64,000 nt of DNA from Lichina pygmaea (taxonomy: Eukaryota; Ascomycota; Lichinomycetes; Lichinales; Lichinaceae): assembly GCA_963422465.1 (NCBI GenBank), contig OY730174.1:248001-312000 (forward strand), read 5' to 3'. Below are positions 34,661-46,400 of this stretch, piece by piece (positions within the stretch are counted from its first letter, which is position 1; each line of letters opens with the position of its first letter). The notes under the pieces were generated by a model. It did not search any database, was not told the origin of the DNA, and saw only the letters and a list, made by a program, of their open reading frames with translations. Both the position numbers and the translations under genes were made by a program.

Positions 34661-36925
34661 CTAATCGACGTTCTGCTCCACGAACTCGGGCAGCCGGCCC
34701 ATGACGTCCTTCCACGTCTCCTTGCCGTCGACCAGGCTCTGGATGGCCTCGATGATTTCCTTCTCGCCGGCACGGACCTGCTTCGTGCTGTCCCGGTCCC
34801 GCAGCGTCACGGTGCCGTCCTTGAGCGACTGGAAGTCGACCGTGATGCCGAGCGCCGTGCCGAGCTCGTCGTTTCGCGCGTATCGTTTGCCGATGCTGGC
34901 CGACGTGTCGTCGACCCGGTTCGAGATGCCCAGGGACCGTAGCCGGTTGGACATGTGGCGGACGAGAGGAGCAAAGCCAGGGTTGGTGGAGAGCGGAACG
35001 AGCAGAACCTTCGTCGGACTTATGGACGGAGGGAAGGAGAGCACCTGAGGCGGCGAGTCGTTAGCAAGGGGGCGAACATCTGTTGCCACTGGCGCCAGCG
35101 GCGCGGCTTGCTCACCCCACGAGCCTCGTCACCCGCGCGCGTCCAGTAGACGTGCTCGATCAAGCTGTAAAAGATTCGCCCGATGCCGAACGACGGCTCG
35201 ATCACGTTTGGCGTGTACTCGCGGACGTTCTCCACCCGGCTCCGCTTCGCGATGTCGATCAGATCCTGGCCCAGCTCGACTTTGCCGTTGCCGACGTCGG
35301 GAACATCGATCTCGATCTTGCCGTCCTTTCGCAGGCTCTCGGCAAGCTCTTCCCGCCGTGTCTGGTCCAGACCTTCGACCGCCGCCTCGACCGCCTTCCC
35401 GTCCTTCTTGAATCGCGGACCGAACTTCTTCTTGTCGAGCTCGACCTGCCATTCCTCGACGACGAGCGGTTCGCTCCTGGTCTGCCTGACCACCAGCGGC
35501 TTCCCGGTCTTCTTCGAGTGCACCGACAGGTCGTACGCGCTTCGGTCGGCGCAGCCAACGCACTCGATCCATCCGTAGCTCGTCAGGAGCTCGGCGTCCC
35601 AACAGTCGGCAGCGTAGTGGGCCATCTCGTTGGCCATGTGCTGCCGGAACCTCACCTTCGCCTCGTCGATCCCGAGCCTCTTGAGGAACTGGTGGATCCG
35701 TGCCAAGAAGTAGCCTAGCGTCTCGTTGTCCACCATCCCGGACGAGACTGCGCGACCGACCGTCGTCCTTTCGGCCTCGGTCCGGCCGGATAGCTGCACC
35801 TCCCGGTTCAAGAACGTCAGCTCCACGTCCTTGACCTCCGCGAATCGCGCATGGCTCTTGCCGCCTTCCGGATCGACGAAATGTTCAATCTCGGCCAGGA
35901 CGAACTCGCGCACGCGCAACAGGCCAGACCGCGGGGATATCTCGTTGCGGAAGCACTTCCCGATCGAAGCCGAGGCGAACGGCATCGACTGCTGGTTGAA
36001 GTCGAGGAGCTTCTGGAAGGTGAGGAACTGGCCCTGGGCCGTCTCCGGCCGTAGGTAACCTGGATATTGGCTGCTTGGACCAATGGAGGTTTGGAACATG
36101 AGGTTGAAGGCGACGGGTGGTAGAAGATCTCCACCGGTCTCGGGGTTCTTGACATTGAACTTTCGCATGAGGAGAGCGAGCTCCTCGCCATCGTAGTTGT
36201 CGATCTAGAATGGGGTTGCTCAGCGCCGAGCCATCCATAACCAGCCTCGATACCCGCGGAGACGGTACCTTGGCCAGCACTTCCTCATACTCCTTGACTA
36301 CGTCGTCCTCCAGCCTGATCGCCTCGGCATCCTTTACCTTCTTTTTCTTCCTCTTCGTGTTTGCTGCTTCGGCGTCTTCTTTGCTCTCAACAGCCAAGCC
36401 CCTTGCCTCTCTGTTGCCTTTCAGCCTCGACTCGAGAACCTGTTCCACCAGATGATCGGCTCGGAAGAAGTCACCGGTCTTTGGGTCTTTGCACATCCAG
36501 TCGGCAAATTTGTCCACATGCCCACTGGTCTTCAGGACTGCGTGGGGAGTAAGGGCCGTGCAGTCCACCTCGAGCATATCCTCCTCCAGCACAAAGTGTT
36601 TTCGCCATGTGTCGATGATGTTCGCCTGCAACGAACATCCTGGAGGTCCATAGTCATAGAGCCCCTTGACGCCATCATAGATCTCAAAGGAAGGAGTGTA
36701 GAAGAGACGGCGGCGAAGTAAGGAATCGAGAACTGGTCTGTCAAGAGGTTGCCCCGTCTTGGTCGTCGCACCAGTAGCCATCTCGGAGGACCTGATGGCC
36801 TGGAAACGGTATTGGATTACGCTGGCTGTGAACGATCGAGCCTGCACACGAGCATGCGCTGAGGATTGATCAAGGACCCTTCGATACGTGCGCGCCACCC
36901 GTCTTCCACGGGACAGAAGCAGCAT
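34661..36925 (-). CDS. GRS1: glycyl-tRNA synthetase, probable dual cytosolic/mitochondrial
   Basis: This class II synthetase charges tRNA-Gly with glycine using ATP (EC 6.1.1.14). Exons 36925-36269, 36204-35116 and 35044-34661 join in frame over introns of 64 and 71 bases. The upstream ATG (36925) gives 709 residues; the ATG at 36781 gives 661, the usual cytosolic length. The 48 extra residues begin MLLLSRGRRVARTYRR and are Arg-rich with no acidic run, as in a mitochondrial presequence. Class II motifs are present: GLYDYGPPGCSLQANI near the start, PETAQGQF, motif 2 FRNEISPRSGLLRVREF, then EPSFGIGRIFYSL as motif 3, and the anticodon-binding domain (KVLLVPLS...) in the last exon. A Lys-rich insert K-R-K-K-K-K-V-K lies at about residue 140 of the short form. 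It is divergent with RPF1. Confidence 0.93.
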
Positions 36926-37329
36926 GTAATGATGAGACGTACGTATGTACGAGGTGAGTGTAAAGCAATGCCAGGAACAAGCCGGCAGATCCGGTTGGCA
37001 CGGCTTTACCGTAGCTCGGTCTGATACCACATGATTACCAGCAAGTAACGGAGACACCTCGGAAAGAAGGTCTCCGGCACTTCGCGAGCTGAAGTCGGGA
37101 CCCGACATGGCCAGTGTGGTGTGGCGCCATCAAGTGTTGCTGACGTTAGACGTTGTTGCAGCACACCGTACGGTAACTGTCAAGTATTTCCCAGTCATCC
37201 GCGACGTCCGTCGTCTTACAGGATTGCTATAGAGACACCCATGCCCGATACGTACTGGACTGTCGATTTATACCACAACGACGTCGTCTCTTGCCAACCA
37301 CGCACGAAAAAAGGCAGAGCTTGGCCAGA
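36926..37329. promoter_or_regulatory. shared divergent promoter region of GRS1 and RPF1
   Basis: The 404 bases between the first ATG of each gene must hold both promoters and both leaders. The minus-strand frame stays open upstream to 37108 without an ATG that fits better than 36925. A possible splice acceptor (TCTTACAG) ends at 37220 on the + strand, so RPF1 may have a small leader exon. No clear TATA box is seen. Confidence 0.5.
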
Positions 37330-38646
37330 ATGCTCCACACAGGGAACAAGCTAAGACGACAGGAGCAGTATCTGAAAGTAAAGAAAAGTCGGGAGTCTAC
37401 GCGGCGTGATCAGCGTCTTCGAAGGAAACGCCAGGAGTCGAAAGACCCTCGGCTCCGGGAGGAGCGATGCCAGCGCAATGTCCCACAGACGCTGGAAAGA
37501 AAACGCAAGTGGGATGATGTGGACGAGATTGATCAGCACGACCATGCCCTCGGGATGGCTGTGGATGCATCAAAGCTGAAGAGGATACAGACTCGCGATC
37601 CTCCGTCCCAACCACCGAACGAGGCTTCGGTGGATGCCCTCACGTGGGAAAATGGCCTGCGTCGCGCCGCCCAGGACCAGTCTGAGGATCACGATCAAGT
37701 CAGCAACGCCGACGGAGATGCTGATCGGGATGGAGGGCGAGACGAAGACCGAGACAGCATGCTGGACCCCGAAAGTGACGTCGAAGACGCCGGAACGGAG
37801 ACTCCACCTCCTTCGAAACAAACGACTGTGTCGACGTCCCAGTCTTGTCACGATGACACGGCTGAGACGACCGAGTCTGCCAGCTTGGACCTGGCGCCAA
37901 CAGCCCTGGCGCAGAAGTTTCCGACCTTATTTTCGACACGGCCGTTGATGCCGAAGACCCTTGTCACAACGTCCCTGCATTCGACACTGCATAAGGAAGC
38001 CCGGCTGGTCACGACGCTGTTTCCCAACAGCGTCTACGTCCCTCGTTCCGCCCACCGATACAGTCACAACTTCTCCGTCCGTGAGATTGCCAAATTCGCG
38101 TCGAATCGGGATTATACGGTCCTCGTGGTTCTGAAGGAGGATCAAAAGAAGCCTACCGGATTGACCGTTGTCCATCTTCCACAGGGGCCCACCTTCCACT
38201 TTTCCATCTCGAACTGGGTCGAAGGGAAGAAACTGCCCGGTCACGGGAACCCTACGGGCCACTATCCGGAGCTCATCTTGAACAACTTCCGAACCCCGCT
38301 TGGAAAGCTGACCGCTCATCTGTTCCGCTCCATCTTTCCGTCGCAGCCGGAGCTACAGGGCAGACAGGTGGTGACGCTGCACAACCAGCGAGACTACATC
38401 TTCGTGCGTCGTCATCGCTACGTCTTCCGCGAGAAGAGGTCGACAGAGAAGAGCGTGGTGGACCGAGATGGCAAAGAGATCAAGGGGGTGGAAGGCATCC
38501 GCGCGGGTCTGCAGGAGCTGGGCCCGCGACTCACCTTGAAGCTCAGGCGCATCGACACGGGTATCGGACGGGCGGGCAGCGACGGCAAAGTGGAATGGGA
38601 ATGGAAGGGTCGTCTCGACAAACAGAGGACCAAATTCCAACTCTAG
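37330..38646 (+). CDS. RPF1: ribosome production factor 1, Brix domain
   Basis: Rpf1 is a nucleolar protein needed for maturation of the 60S ribosomal subunit rRNAs. This single-exon model of 438 residues opens with GNKLRRQEQY, close to the yeast protein's N-K-L-K-R-Q-E, followed by a basic helix and a long acidic/Ser-rich linker (about residues 85-190). The Brix domain runs from about 205 to 420 and shows V-T-T-L-F-P-N-S-V-Y at its start, the GLTVVHLPQGPTFHFSIS core, GHYPELILNNFRTPLG, and the C-terminal block RQVVTLHNQRDYIFVRRHRY. The last residues L-D-K-Q-R-T-K-F-Q-L match the family's ending. The start is the first in-frame ATG; the frame continues upstream without another ATG, so a short upstream exon cannot be excluded. 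Confidence 0.92.
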   Translation: MLHTGNKLRRQEQYLKVKKSRESTRRDQRLRRKRQESKDPRLREERCQRNVPQTLERKRKWDDVDEIDQHDHALGMAVDASKLKRIQTRDPPSQPPNEASVDALTWENGLRRAAQDQSEDHDQVSNADGDADRDGGRDEDRDSMLDPESDVEDAGTETPPPSKQTTVSTSQSCHDDTAETTESASLDLAPTALAQKFPTLFSTRPLMPKTLVTTSLHSTLHKEARLVTTLFPNSVYVPRSAHRYSHNFSVREIAKFASNRDYTVLVVLKEDQKKPTGLTVVHLPQGPTFHFSISNWVEGKKLPGHGNPTGHYPELILNNFRTPLGKLTAHLFRSIFPSQPELQGRQVVTLHNQRDYIFVRRHRYVFREKRSTEKSVVDRDGKEIKGVEGIRAGLQELGPRLTLKLRRIDTGIGRAGSDGKVEWEWKGRLDKQRTKFQL

Positions 38647-39183
38647 GTTTCTCCCGCCTCCCGCGAGGTATACTTTGTGTCACGATGCCCCTCAACCTGC
38701 CGCCCAAAGGATGCTTTTACCTTGCCTGGAGCTCTTGATACTTCTTGGAAGCATGTGAGGACTAGGCAGCAGTCTGGCCACCAGCCATAAGTAGGCCCCT
38801 ATAGAAGCCCCACTGTAGAGGATTCATCCTCCATCCCGCACATACAGTATCAGAGAGAGGTCATCGTCCAGCATCTTTGCCCAACAGACGTCTGCGCCCT
38901 GTATCAAAGGCGTGGCCGTCCAGATGTTCTGCTGGTCTTGATCTCGTACGAGCAAGCTGCGGCTGCACCGCGATAACGGGGTTGGCCAGTCTGGGGGCTG
39001 CTATTCTACCTCAGATATCGAGACTACCGGAGTCTGTGTGCGACGCCCACGACGTTGTTTCTCGGTAAGCCGCTCGAGGTGCGCCGGCCAAGTTTCCCGA
39101 TTGACACTGGGCGGCCAGACGACAGAGCAGATCCGTATCGGGGTGGTCTTCCAGGTGAAGCTGGAGCTCGCGCGCGGGACAGG

Positions 39184-41049
39184 ATGGCTTCAAGCGCACG
39201 CACCGCCAAGGTCACATTATCCTACCCGCTTTACGCCGTGGACTTTGATCCGGACGACGACCGACGTCTCATCGTCGGTGGGGGTGGGGGAGAAGGGCGC
39301 AGCGGCGTCGGCAACAAGATCGTCAGTGCCCCCTCCGTCGCTGCAGACAAGCAGAAGCTGACCGTCATCGCGGCTCGGGCCAGACTGTCCTCGGCTTCGA
39401 TGCCGACAACCGCCTCTCCCCGCTCGGCGAGATTGAGCTCTCGCGCGATGAAGATTCGGTCACGTCCTTGGCTTACCTGCGCCGGACAGACCCTTCCTCG
39501 GGCGTCGTTCTGGCCGGTATCAATTCGTCTTCGGCAGCACAGGAAGCAGGGCAGAACGAACATCTCCGGGCCTTCATGATCGAGTATGGATCCGAAGCCG
39601 GCTCGCCGGACGAGGAACCTGACAGCGCGCCGAACGGCGAGCGCGAGGCTGCAACGGAGGCCCATATCGAGTCGTACTCCCGCAGATCTCTTTTCCAGCC
39701 CGGGAAGGAGACGTACCAGAGAGTACTTCGACTGTCTCCTACCACAGGGAACAGTGCGGCCTCTAGAGTCGCCGCCGTGGCCACCGGATTGGCACGAGAA
39801 GGCGAGATTGTGGTGCTTCTAGCAAGCTCCGGCACGACGGTTGACCCGATCCTGGGACGAATTGCTCTGGGCAAAGATCGAGAGGCTGCGGACGTGGACA
39901 TCACGTCGTCCTCTTCTTCTTCGGGAGAGTACGAGATTGCGTTCTGCACGGACGACGAGGTCTTAATCTGCCGGGTTCACGCCGAGGAGGTGCCTGAAAA
40001 GCCTGTCCTGCTAGAGACCCGAGCCATATACAACGCGGCGAACCTAGGAGACCCGTCGATCAAGTCTCGACCAAAGTTCCGCGCTCTCCGCTTCCTGAGC
40101 CCAGGACTGCTGCTCGTGCTGTTGAATCTGCCAGCGCGCTCTGGAGCGGAGCTTTTGGTGGTTCGGTACGGCGATTCTGGCCCTGGAGAGATCAAGCTAC
40201 GGCGACGACTGCATCGAACGATGAAAGCAGCCGTTGGCTTCGAGGTATCAAGTTTTGCCGTTCACGGCGGCCAAAACGATTGTTTCGCCGTCGCGGTGGC
40301 GGGCCAAGACACCTCCATCGAGGTCCTGACACTGGATCACGCGGGGAAGTACTACAGATCAGGCTTCCTGCATCATGTCACCTTTCGCGACGTCCATCCG
40401 TTTCAGATGACCAAAATCACGTTGGCGAAGGTCCCTCCGCCGACGCAAAAGGGCGTTCCATGGGTTCTAAGGCTTGCTTCGGTGTCCATGGGAAAAACCG
40501 TCGTCGTTCACAGCTTGCCACTCGCCGCGGTGACGACGCCTTCGGGCACGAGATGCTACGGGCTGCGGCGGAAAGGACAGAGAGCTGGATGGATCGTACC
40601 CTTTCTCACCGTCCTCCTCGCCGTCGCCCTCGGGCTTGCGCTGCGATCCAATCTGTCCTCCACCATGGTCGGTCATCCTCGCCCGATCACCAACGTCCAA
40701 AGCTCAGTGCCAGTGTCATCCGCACCGCAGAGTCGTCCGCAGCAATCCGAGACGCCAAAGGGAGTCAGGCAAATGATTCAGGAAGCGCGGGGCGCAGCAG
40801 GGAGTGCGGCCAAGCCGCCGGTCATCAAGGAGCACTTGGGTCAAGTGGAGGCCGACTTCGACGACGACGTCGAGACCGCGGCACAGACGGGGGCGGGAGT
40901 GGGGCGAACTACACCGCTGGGATAAGGAAAGGTGGAAGAGACGGCTCTTCGACGCCGGGGAATGGATTCCCGAACAGGGCGAGACGATCCTGGAAGGGGT
41001 CTTCTTCGGGGAATTCGGCGGCCAGGCCTTTCAGCCCGTTGGCGGGTAG
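39184..41049 (+). CDS. SEC12: Sec12, guanine nucleotide exchange factor for Sar1
   Basis: Sec12 is an ER membrane protein that loads GTP onto Sar1 to start COPII vesicle assembly. Exon 1 (39184-39321) encodes Y-P-L-Y-A-V-D-F-D-P and the LIVGGGGGEGRSGVGNKI loop characteristic of Sec12 propellers; exon 2 starts at 39384 and resumes TVLGFDADNR then E-I-E-L-S-R-D-E-D-S-V. The WD-like propeller fills the cytosolic part, and one membrane span (W-I-V-P-F-L-T-V-L-L-A-V-A-L) lies at about residue 425. The exon 2 frame ends at 40925 without a family-like tail, but a second frame, 40900-41049, reads WGELHRWDKERWKRRLF and GETILEGVFFGEFGG, like the lumenal tail of related proteins. An intron ending at 40899 (donor at 40821 or 40845) joins them in phase, giving 574 or 582 residues. 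The last join is the uncertain part. Confidence 0.82.
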
Positions 41050-41400
41050 CGTCTACGAGGAGCCATGCCCGCAGGACGGTCGAAAGGAGGGGGCGTTCAG
41101 AGAAAGGCACTCGGTACGACACTGGCCGCAGCGTCAATCTACCTCCATCGTCTGAGGTATCAGGCACGAAAGGAGCGCCGGTGTCTATCCTGCACGGCGT
41201 GACTGCTCCGCCTGTCATTCCAAGGTTCGATTTCTTGAAGGAGCTCGTCGTTCTCGGCCTACGGGCGGTCGGCATACGATATCTATTCACCAAGGAGCTT
41301 CTAACCCCTTACAGCGTAGATGATAGTTCGTGGGTGGCTAGTGGCTCTTGTCTCGAGCCAAGCAATCTTGTCCTACTGTACTGCTGCATACCATATCTCA

Positions 41401-41432
<32 letters not shown>

Positions 41433-43497
41433 CCCAGCCATTGCTCCGGGTCTAGTACTAGTCAAATCTACGTAGTGACTAGTCCACACTGGGTCTACAT
41501 ACTACGTCCTACATGCGTCCTACATACATCCTATAATCGTTCTAAATACATCCTACACACGTACTAGAAGTTGACCGGCTGGTCTTTCAGCCGCGGTTCT
41601 AGCTAGCCTACGTACTGTACCGGTATGGCTGAGAATCGGCTACGGGAATTCTCTTTGTGGCTGTCATGTTTGGCTTGGGTGATACGGTACTGCAGTGGGT
41701 ACGGAGGTACAGTACGTCGAACGGAAGTACAGTGAGACGACAGAAATCTATGCATCCTCCCTGGTCAACAATACCTCATGCTCGGCTCACTACTTTAGCA
41801 ATAGTACGTATGTACAGTGGGGTGACTGAAATCTACGCACGCCCTCGGGTCGTGATTGCTCAGCTCCCTAGCAATACGTAGTAATGCGATGTAGAAGAGG
41901 CTGACTGATGTCCGGTGGTCCAGCTACTATTGCTATTACAGTGTCACGACACAAGTTTGAACAAGCCCCCATACAAACTTGACTTTGGTAAATCATGGGG
42001 GAACAGTAGTCATAGGCCAGCAATCTGTACGTAAGTACACACAAAATTATTACTACTTATGAATATCAGATTTGTAAGCAGGAACCGGCTTGTTCAGACT
42101 TGGGTCGACCCACTGTACAGTAGGCTGAGCAATCAAGTGCCTTTGACCCGGGGGGTGGGGGTCAGGTCGGGGGAAGATGCCTGCTGTGCTGGTGATATAG
42201 CGCGTCGTCCTGGAGGGTACAAAGGCACCTTTCCCGCGGTGCGTACCGTACAGTACCGTAGCTTACAGTAGTAGGTACTGTAGAGTACACAGCACCTTTC
42301 GAGCGTATCTTGTCCATCAACACCCCTAAGTATGCCCTCCGTACAAGGCTTATCGAGCGCCAAAGCCTCAGCTGCAGTAATTGCCCAAGCCCTTGTCAAG
42401 GGGTATCACGTGATTAAGCCAGCTCTGGAGTCTAACCCCGCATACCCGTGCTATGGGGGGTATTACCCCCCCATGGCACGGGTACCCCACAAGTGTACGG
42501 AGTACATTCGTATTACGTATCGTTACGGAAGCTCACGAGGTCTGGACTTTACAAGAGGTGCAAAGGCTGTAGGGCTTCAGAGCCCCGGCGATGCGGCTAT
42601 AGGAGACCCAAGTCTAGCCTGTCCACCCCCCATGTTCACAGGCCAATTCTCAAGATCTTTGGCACCGGGGGGTGAAACGGGCATCCGAAACCGGGAGACC
42701 GTTGCGACGGCTGAGACTTTTGGCAATCGCGTCAGGATTAATGAGCCGACCCACGAAATCTACGCGAGACTGAAACAAGACATGCAACAACGTGCGATGG
42801 AGACAGGCTTCGTTCGGTTATCCGGCACCATCGTCACAGGATCACCGAAGGGCGGCGAATGCCGCGCCTGGAGGGCAGGTTGGCCCTCCAGGCCGATACG
42901 TACATTGTGTACGTAATACGTACAGAACCGGTGAGTGCTGAGGGCGCCTTCTAATTAGCCGTTCGATTGATGCCAGTAACACGTCTGCTGATTGATCGTG
43001 CTCCTGTTGCTGTAGACGCCTGCTGCTGCCATGACTGTCGACTTCACGACGCTGCAATAAGCAACAGTCTATTGCACACCTTCGACGATGGTATTGCTCT
43101 GACGGTCGCGCATGAGCCTGTATGTCGCCGATGCTGTTTGCTGGGTCTCAATACCTCGGTACTCCTTCGTCCAAGTCGTCTCCGATTGCAGCCCCACTAA
43201 TTTTCGCGACGGCGCCAACGGTGAATCAGCGTCAGATCAATTCAGTCGGGTTGTCAAGTCCGCCACCGTCATCCCTGGCTGGCTATCGTCACATCGACTC
43301 GACAGTCGGACCGTTGCACTTCCTCTGGGGTTCGCTATCGGGACCCGCGTCGGACGGTGTGGGAAAGACCCCGCCTGTGTTCGAAGGTGGGGGGGGTCCG
43401 ATCAGATACAGACAAGCGTCATCATAAGCGCCAGGCCTCTCTCTACCGGGGAAGAACAGGGACGACGGCCTGAAACGTGCTTCTCGTCCTGCCGTTC
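41050..43497. other. 2.4 kb intergenic block between SEC12 and CLA4
   Basis: No gene is supported. It contains an (ATC)n tract at about 41401-41431, many GTAC strings, the palindrome at 42443-42484 and a perfect hairpin at 42867-42890 (CTGGAGGGC...GCCCTCCAG, loop of 6). Confidence 0.45.
42443..42484. repeat. near-perfect palindrome TACCCGTGCTATGG...
   Basis: TACCCGTGCTATGGGGGG is followed by a TATTA centre and CCCCCCATGGCACGGGTA, giving arms of about 19 bases with one mismatch. TA flanks both ends. It belongs with 7979-8021 and 33678-33768. Confidence 0.85.
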
Positions 43498-46400
43498 ATG
43501 GCTTCGTCTCAATCGTCGCAGTAAGTCCTTCCGTTTCAGCAGCTTGCGCTCACGCCTTTCGGGCCGTCGGCTTATTTCATCCCCGTGTCCCCCACCCTTC
43601 GGCCGGCGGCAACCGCGAGAGTAGAGCAGAGGCTGACGGATGCCGCGCCCTCCATAGCATCTACTCTCCAGGCCAGTTCATGAACCCTGGCCCGGCTCCA
43701 CGACCGCCGGCTGAACATTCTCGTCTCGAGCTCACCAAGAACGCGACGAGCCCGCCAGGCGGCCTGACTACGACGCATTCTCGTTCGCCAGTCGGCTCAC
43801 TCAACTCGTCCGCGACGACGCTGGTCGGCTCCACCGGATCCCTACCGCTCGCTCGAGCGCACACGTCAGGCATGACCCACGGCGGCGTGTCGATCGCGAA
43901 GCAAGGCTCGGCCAAAGTCAGGGAAGACGGCTTGCGCGTCTGGTGGACGACCAAGTGGCTGGTCTTGCGCGAGCACACGCTGGATTTTCACAAGGGCGAG
44001 AACTCCACCAAGATCTCGTCTTCGATCCAGCTCCGTGATGTCACCGGCGTGTCGAGGGTCGAGTCGCCTCAGTATGCGTTCGAGATCACCCGCGTCGCGA
44101 ACCCGTCCAACGCCAACGGCACCGTCGCCAGCCGCGATCTCCCCCAGAAGACGGTCACGTGTCAGGTCAAGAGCGACGAGGAGACGTACGACTGGATCGA
44201 CAGCATCTACTCCCGCTGCCCCGGCATGGGAGGGGTCAGCAACCCGACCAACTTCTCGCACCAGATCCACGTCGGCTTCGATCCCACCAGCGGCGCCTTC
44301 GTCGGGCTGCCGCCCGAATGGGAGCGGCTGCTGACGGCATCCGCCATCACGAAGGAAGACTACAAGAAGAACCCGCAGGCCGTCATCGAGGTTCTCGAGT
44401 TCTACTCGGGCCGAGCCAAGGACCCGGACGGCTTCTCCGGCATGACGCCTGCCCCGCCGATCCATGCCGGTCAGAACAACAACAACAACAAGCAGTTGGG
44501 CGCGGCCCTGAGCGGCAACGCCATCACACCCCCTCGGCCTGCCCCGCCGGCGGGCGGGAACGGGGGAGCTTCGCGGTACGACGGCTTGCGCGCCGAGAAG
44601 CCACCGGAGAGCCTGGTCAGGTCGGCGAGCGGATCGCCGGTGTACGACCAGCGCAGGCCGTCTGGCACTGGCACTGGCGTGGAGCCTCCACCTCAGTCGC
44701 GGCCGCCGATGCCCCAGATGCAGTCGACCCCGGACGTTGCCCTGCACGAACACCGGCGAGCCGAACAGGAAGCCCAACAACGCAGGCGAGAACGGGAACA
44801 GCGCGAGCTGGAAAGGGACAGGGAGAAGGAGCGGGAGAGGGAGCGGGAGCGGGAGCGGGAGAGAGACAGGGAGCGAGAGAGGGAACGGGAGCGCGAGCGC
44901 GAGCGCGAGATGGACGAGCTACGAGCTTACAACGCGTCGCTGCCGAAGACGCGGGCCGCCGCGGCGAAGCAAGAGCTAGGCATCTTCGGATCGGGGGTCG
45001 ACGACAGAGGCACGTCGCCTTCTCGGTACGACACCTCCAAGGCGAGCCACGGGCAGCACGGGGTCGACAAGTCACGTCAGCCTCCCACCGGTTCTCTGCG
45101 GCAGATGACGGCCCAGCGTCAAGCGCCGCCGGCGCCCGGTAACGGTCACGGCGCCGCCGGTGGCCGAGCTCCTCCGGGTTCCGCACCGAAGTCCGGCGCC
45201 GTGCCGGGCGACCCCCCCTCGTCCCAGAAGTCCGTCTCCCTCAGGACGCGGCCGGCTCACGACCGGGGCCCGCAAGGTGGAGCCGGTCAGAGGTATCCGA
45301 ACAACGGCGGAGTCCCGCCCGGCCAGTCGTCGCTGGCGCGGGCGCCGACGAACGGCGCCGCGAACGGCTCGGCGCCTCCGCCGGCCACCGCGTCCTCACG
45401 CACGCCGGGAGCGGCCGGCACGCCCAAGCCGTTGAACGTGTCGAAGCAGGCCGCCGCGAGCTCGGCCAACAAGGCGGGCGGAGCGCCGGACGGGGTCAAG
45501 ATGGCGGAGGCGGCGCTGACGAAGGCGGAGCCGGCGTCGACGCGGGAGAAGGACGTGCGGATGTCGTCGATGAGCGAGCAGGAGATCATGACGAAGCTCA
45601 AGTCGGTGGTGTCCAAGGACGACCCGAACCTGTCGTACTCGAAGCAGAAGAAGATCGGGCAGGGCGCGTCGGGGTCGGTGTACGTGGCCAAGGTCAAGGA
45701 CAACGCCATCTCGCCGACGGCCCAGGGCGTCTTGCACTCGCAGGGCAGCAAGGGCCAGGTCGCGATCAAGCAGATGGACCTCAACAACCAGCCGCGGAAG
45801 GAGCTGATCGTCAACGAGATCATCGTCATGAAGGACAGCAAGCACCCCAACATCGTCAACTTCCTGGATGCCTTTCTGCGAGGGAACAGCACCGAGCTCT
45901 GGGTCGTGATGGAGTACATGGAGGGTGGGGCGCTGACGGACGTCATCGACAACAATCCGAGCATCTCGGAGGATCAGATCGCGGCGATATGTCTCGAGGT
46001 GAGCGTGGTGCCGCCGTCCGAAAGGCGCGGCGACGTCCGAGCTGACCCGGGACCAGACCTGCAAGGGACTCGAGCATCTACACAACCAGAACATCATCCA
46101 CCGCGACATCAAGAGCGACAACGTGCTCCTGGACGGACGGGGCAACGTCAAGATCAGTACGTTCTCCACGTCGCCTTTGCCCCCGTTGGTTGTTTCCTAC
46201 GATGGATGACAGCTTGCTGACCGACCTCTCGCTCCTTCCTCCCCGGAACAGCCGACTTTGGCTTCTGCGCCAAGTTGACGGAGACGAAGAGCAAGCGCGC
46301 GACGATGGTCGGGACGCCGTACTGGATGGCGCCCGAGGTGGTCAAGCAGAAGGCGTACGGGTCCAAGGTCGACATCTGGTCGCTCGGCATCATGGCGATC

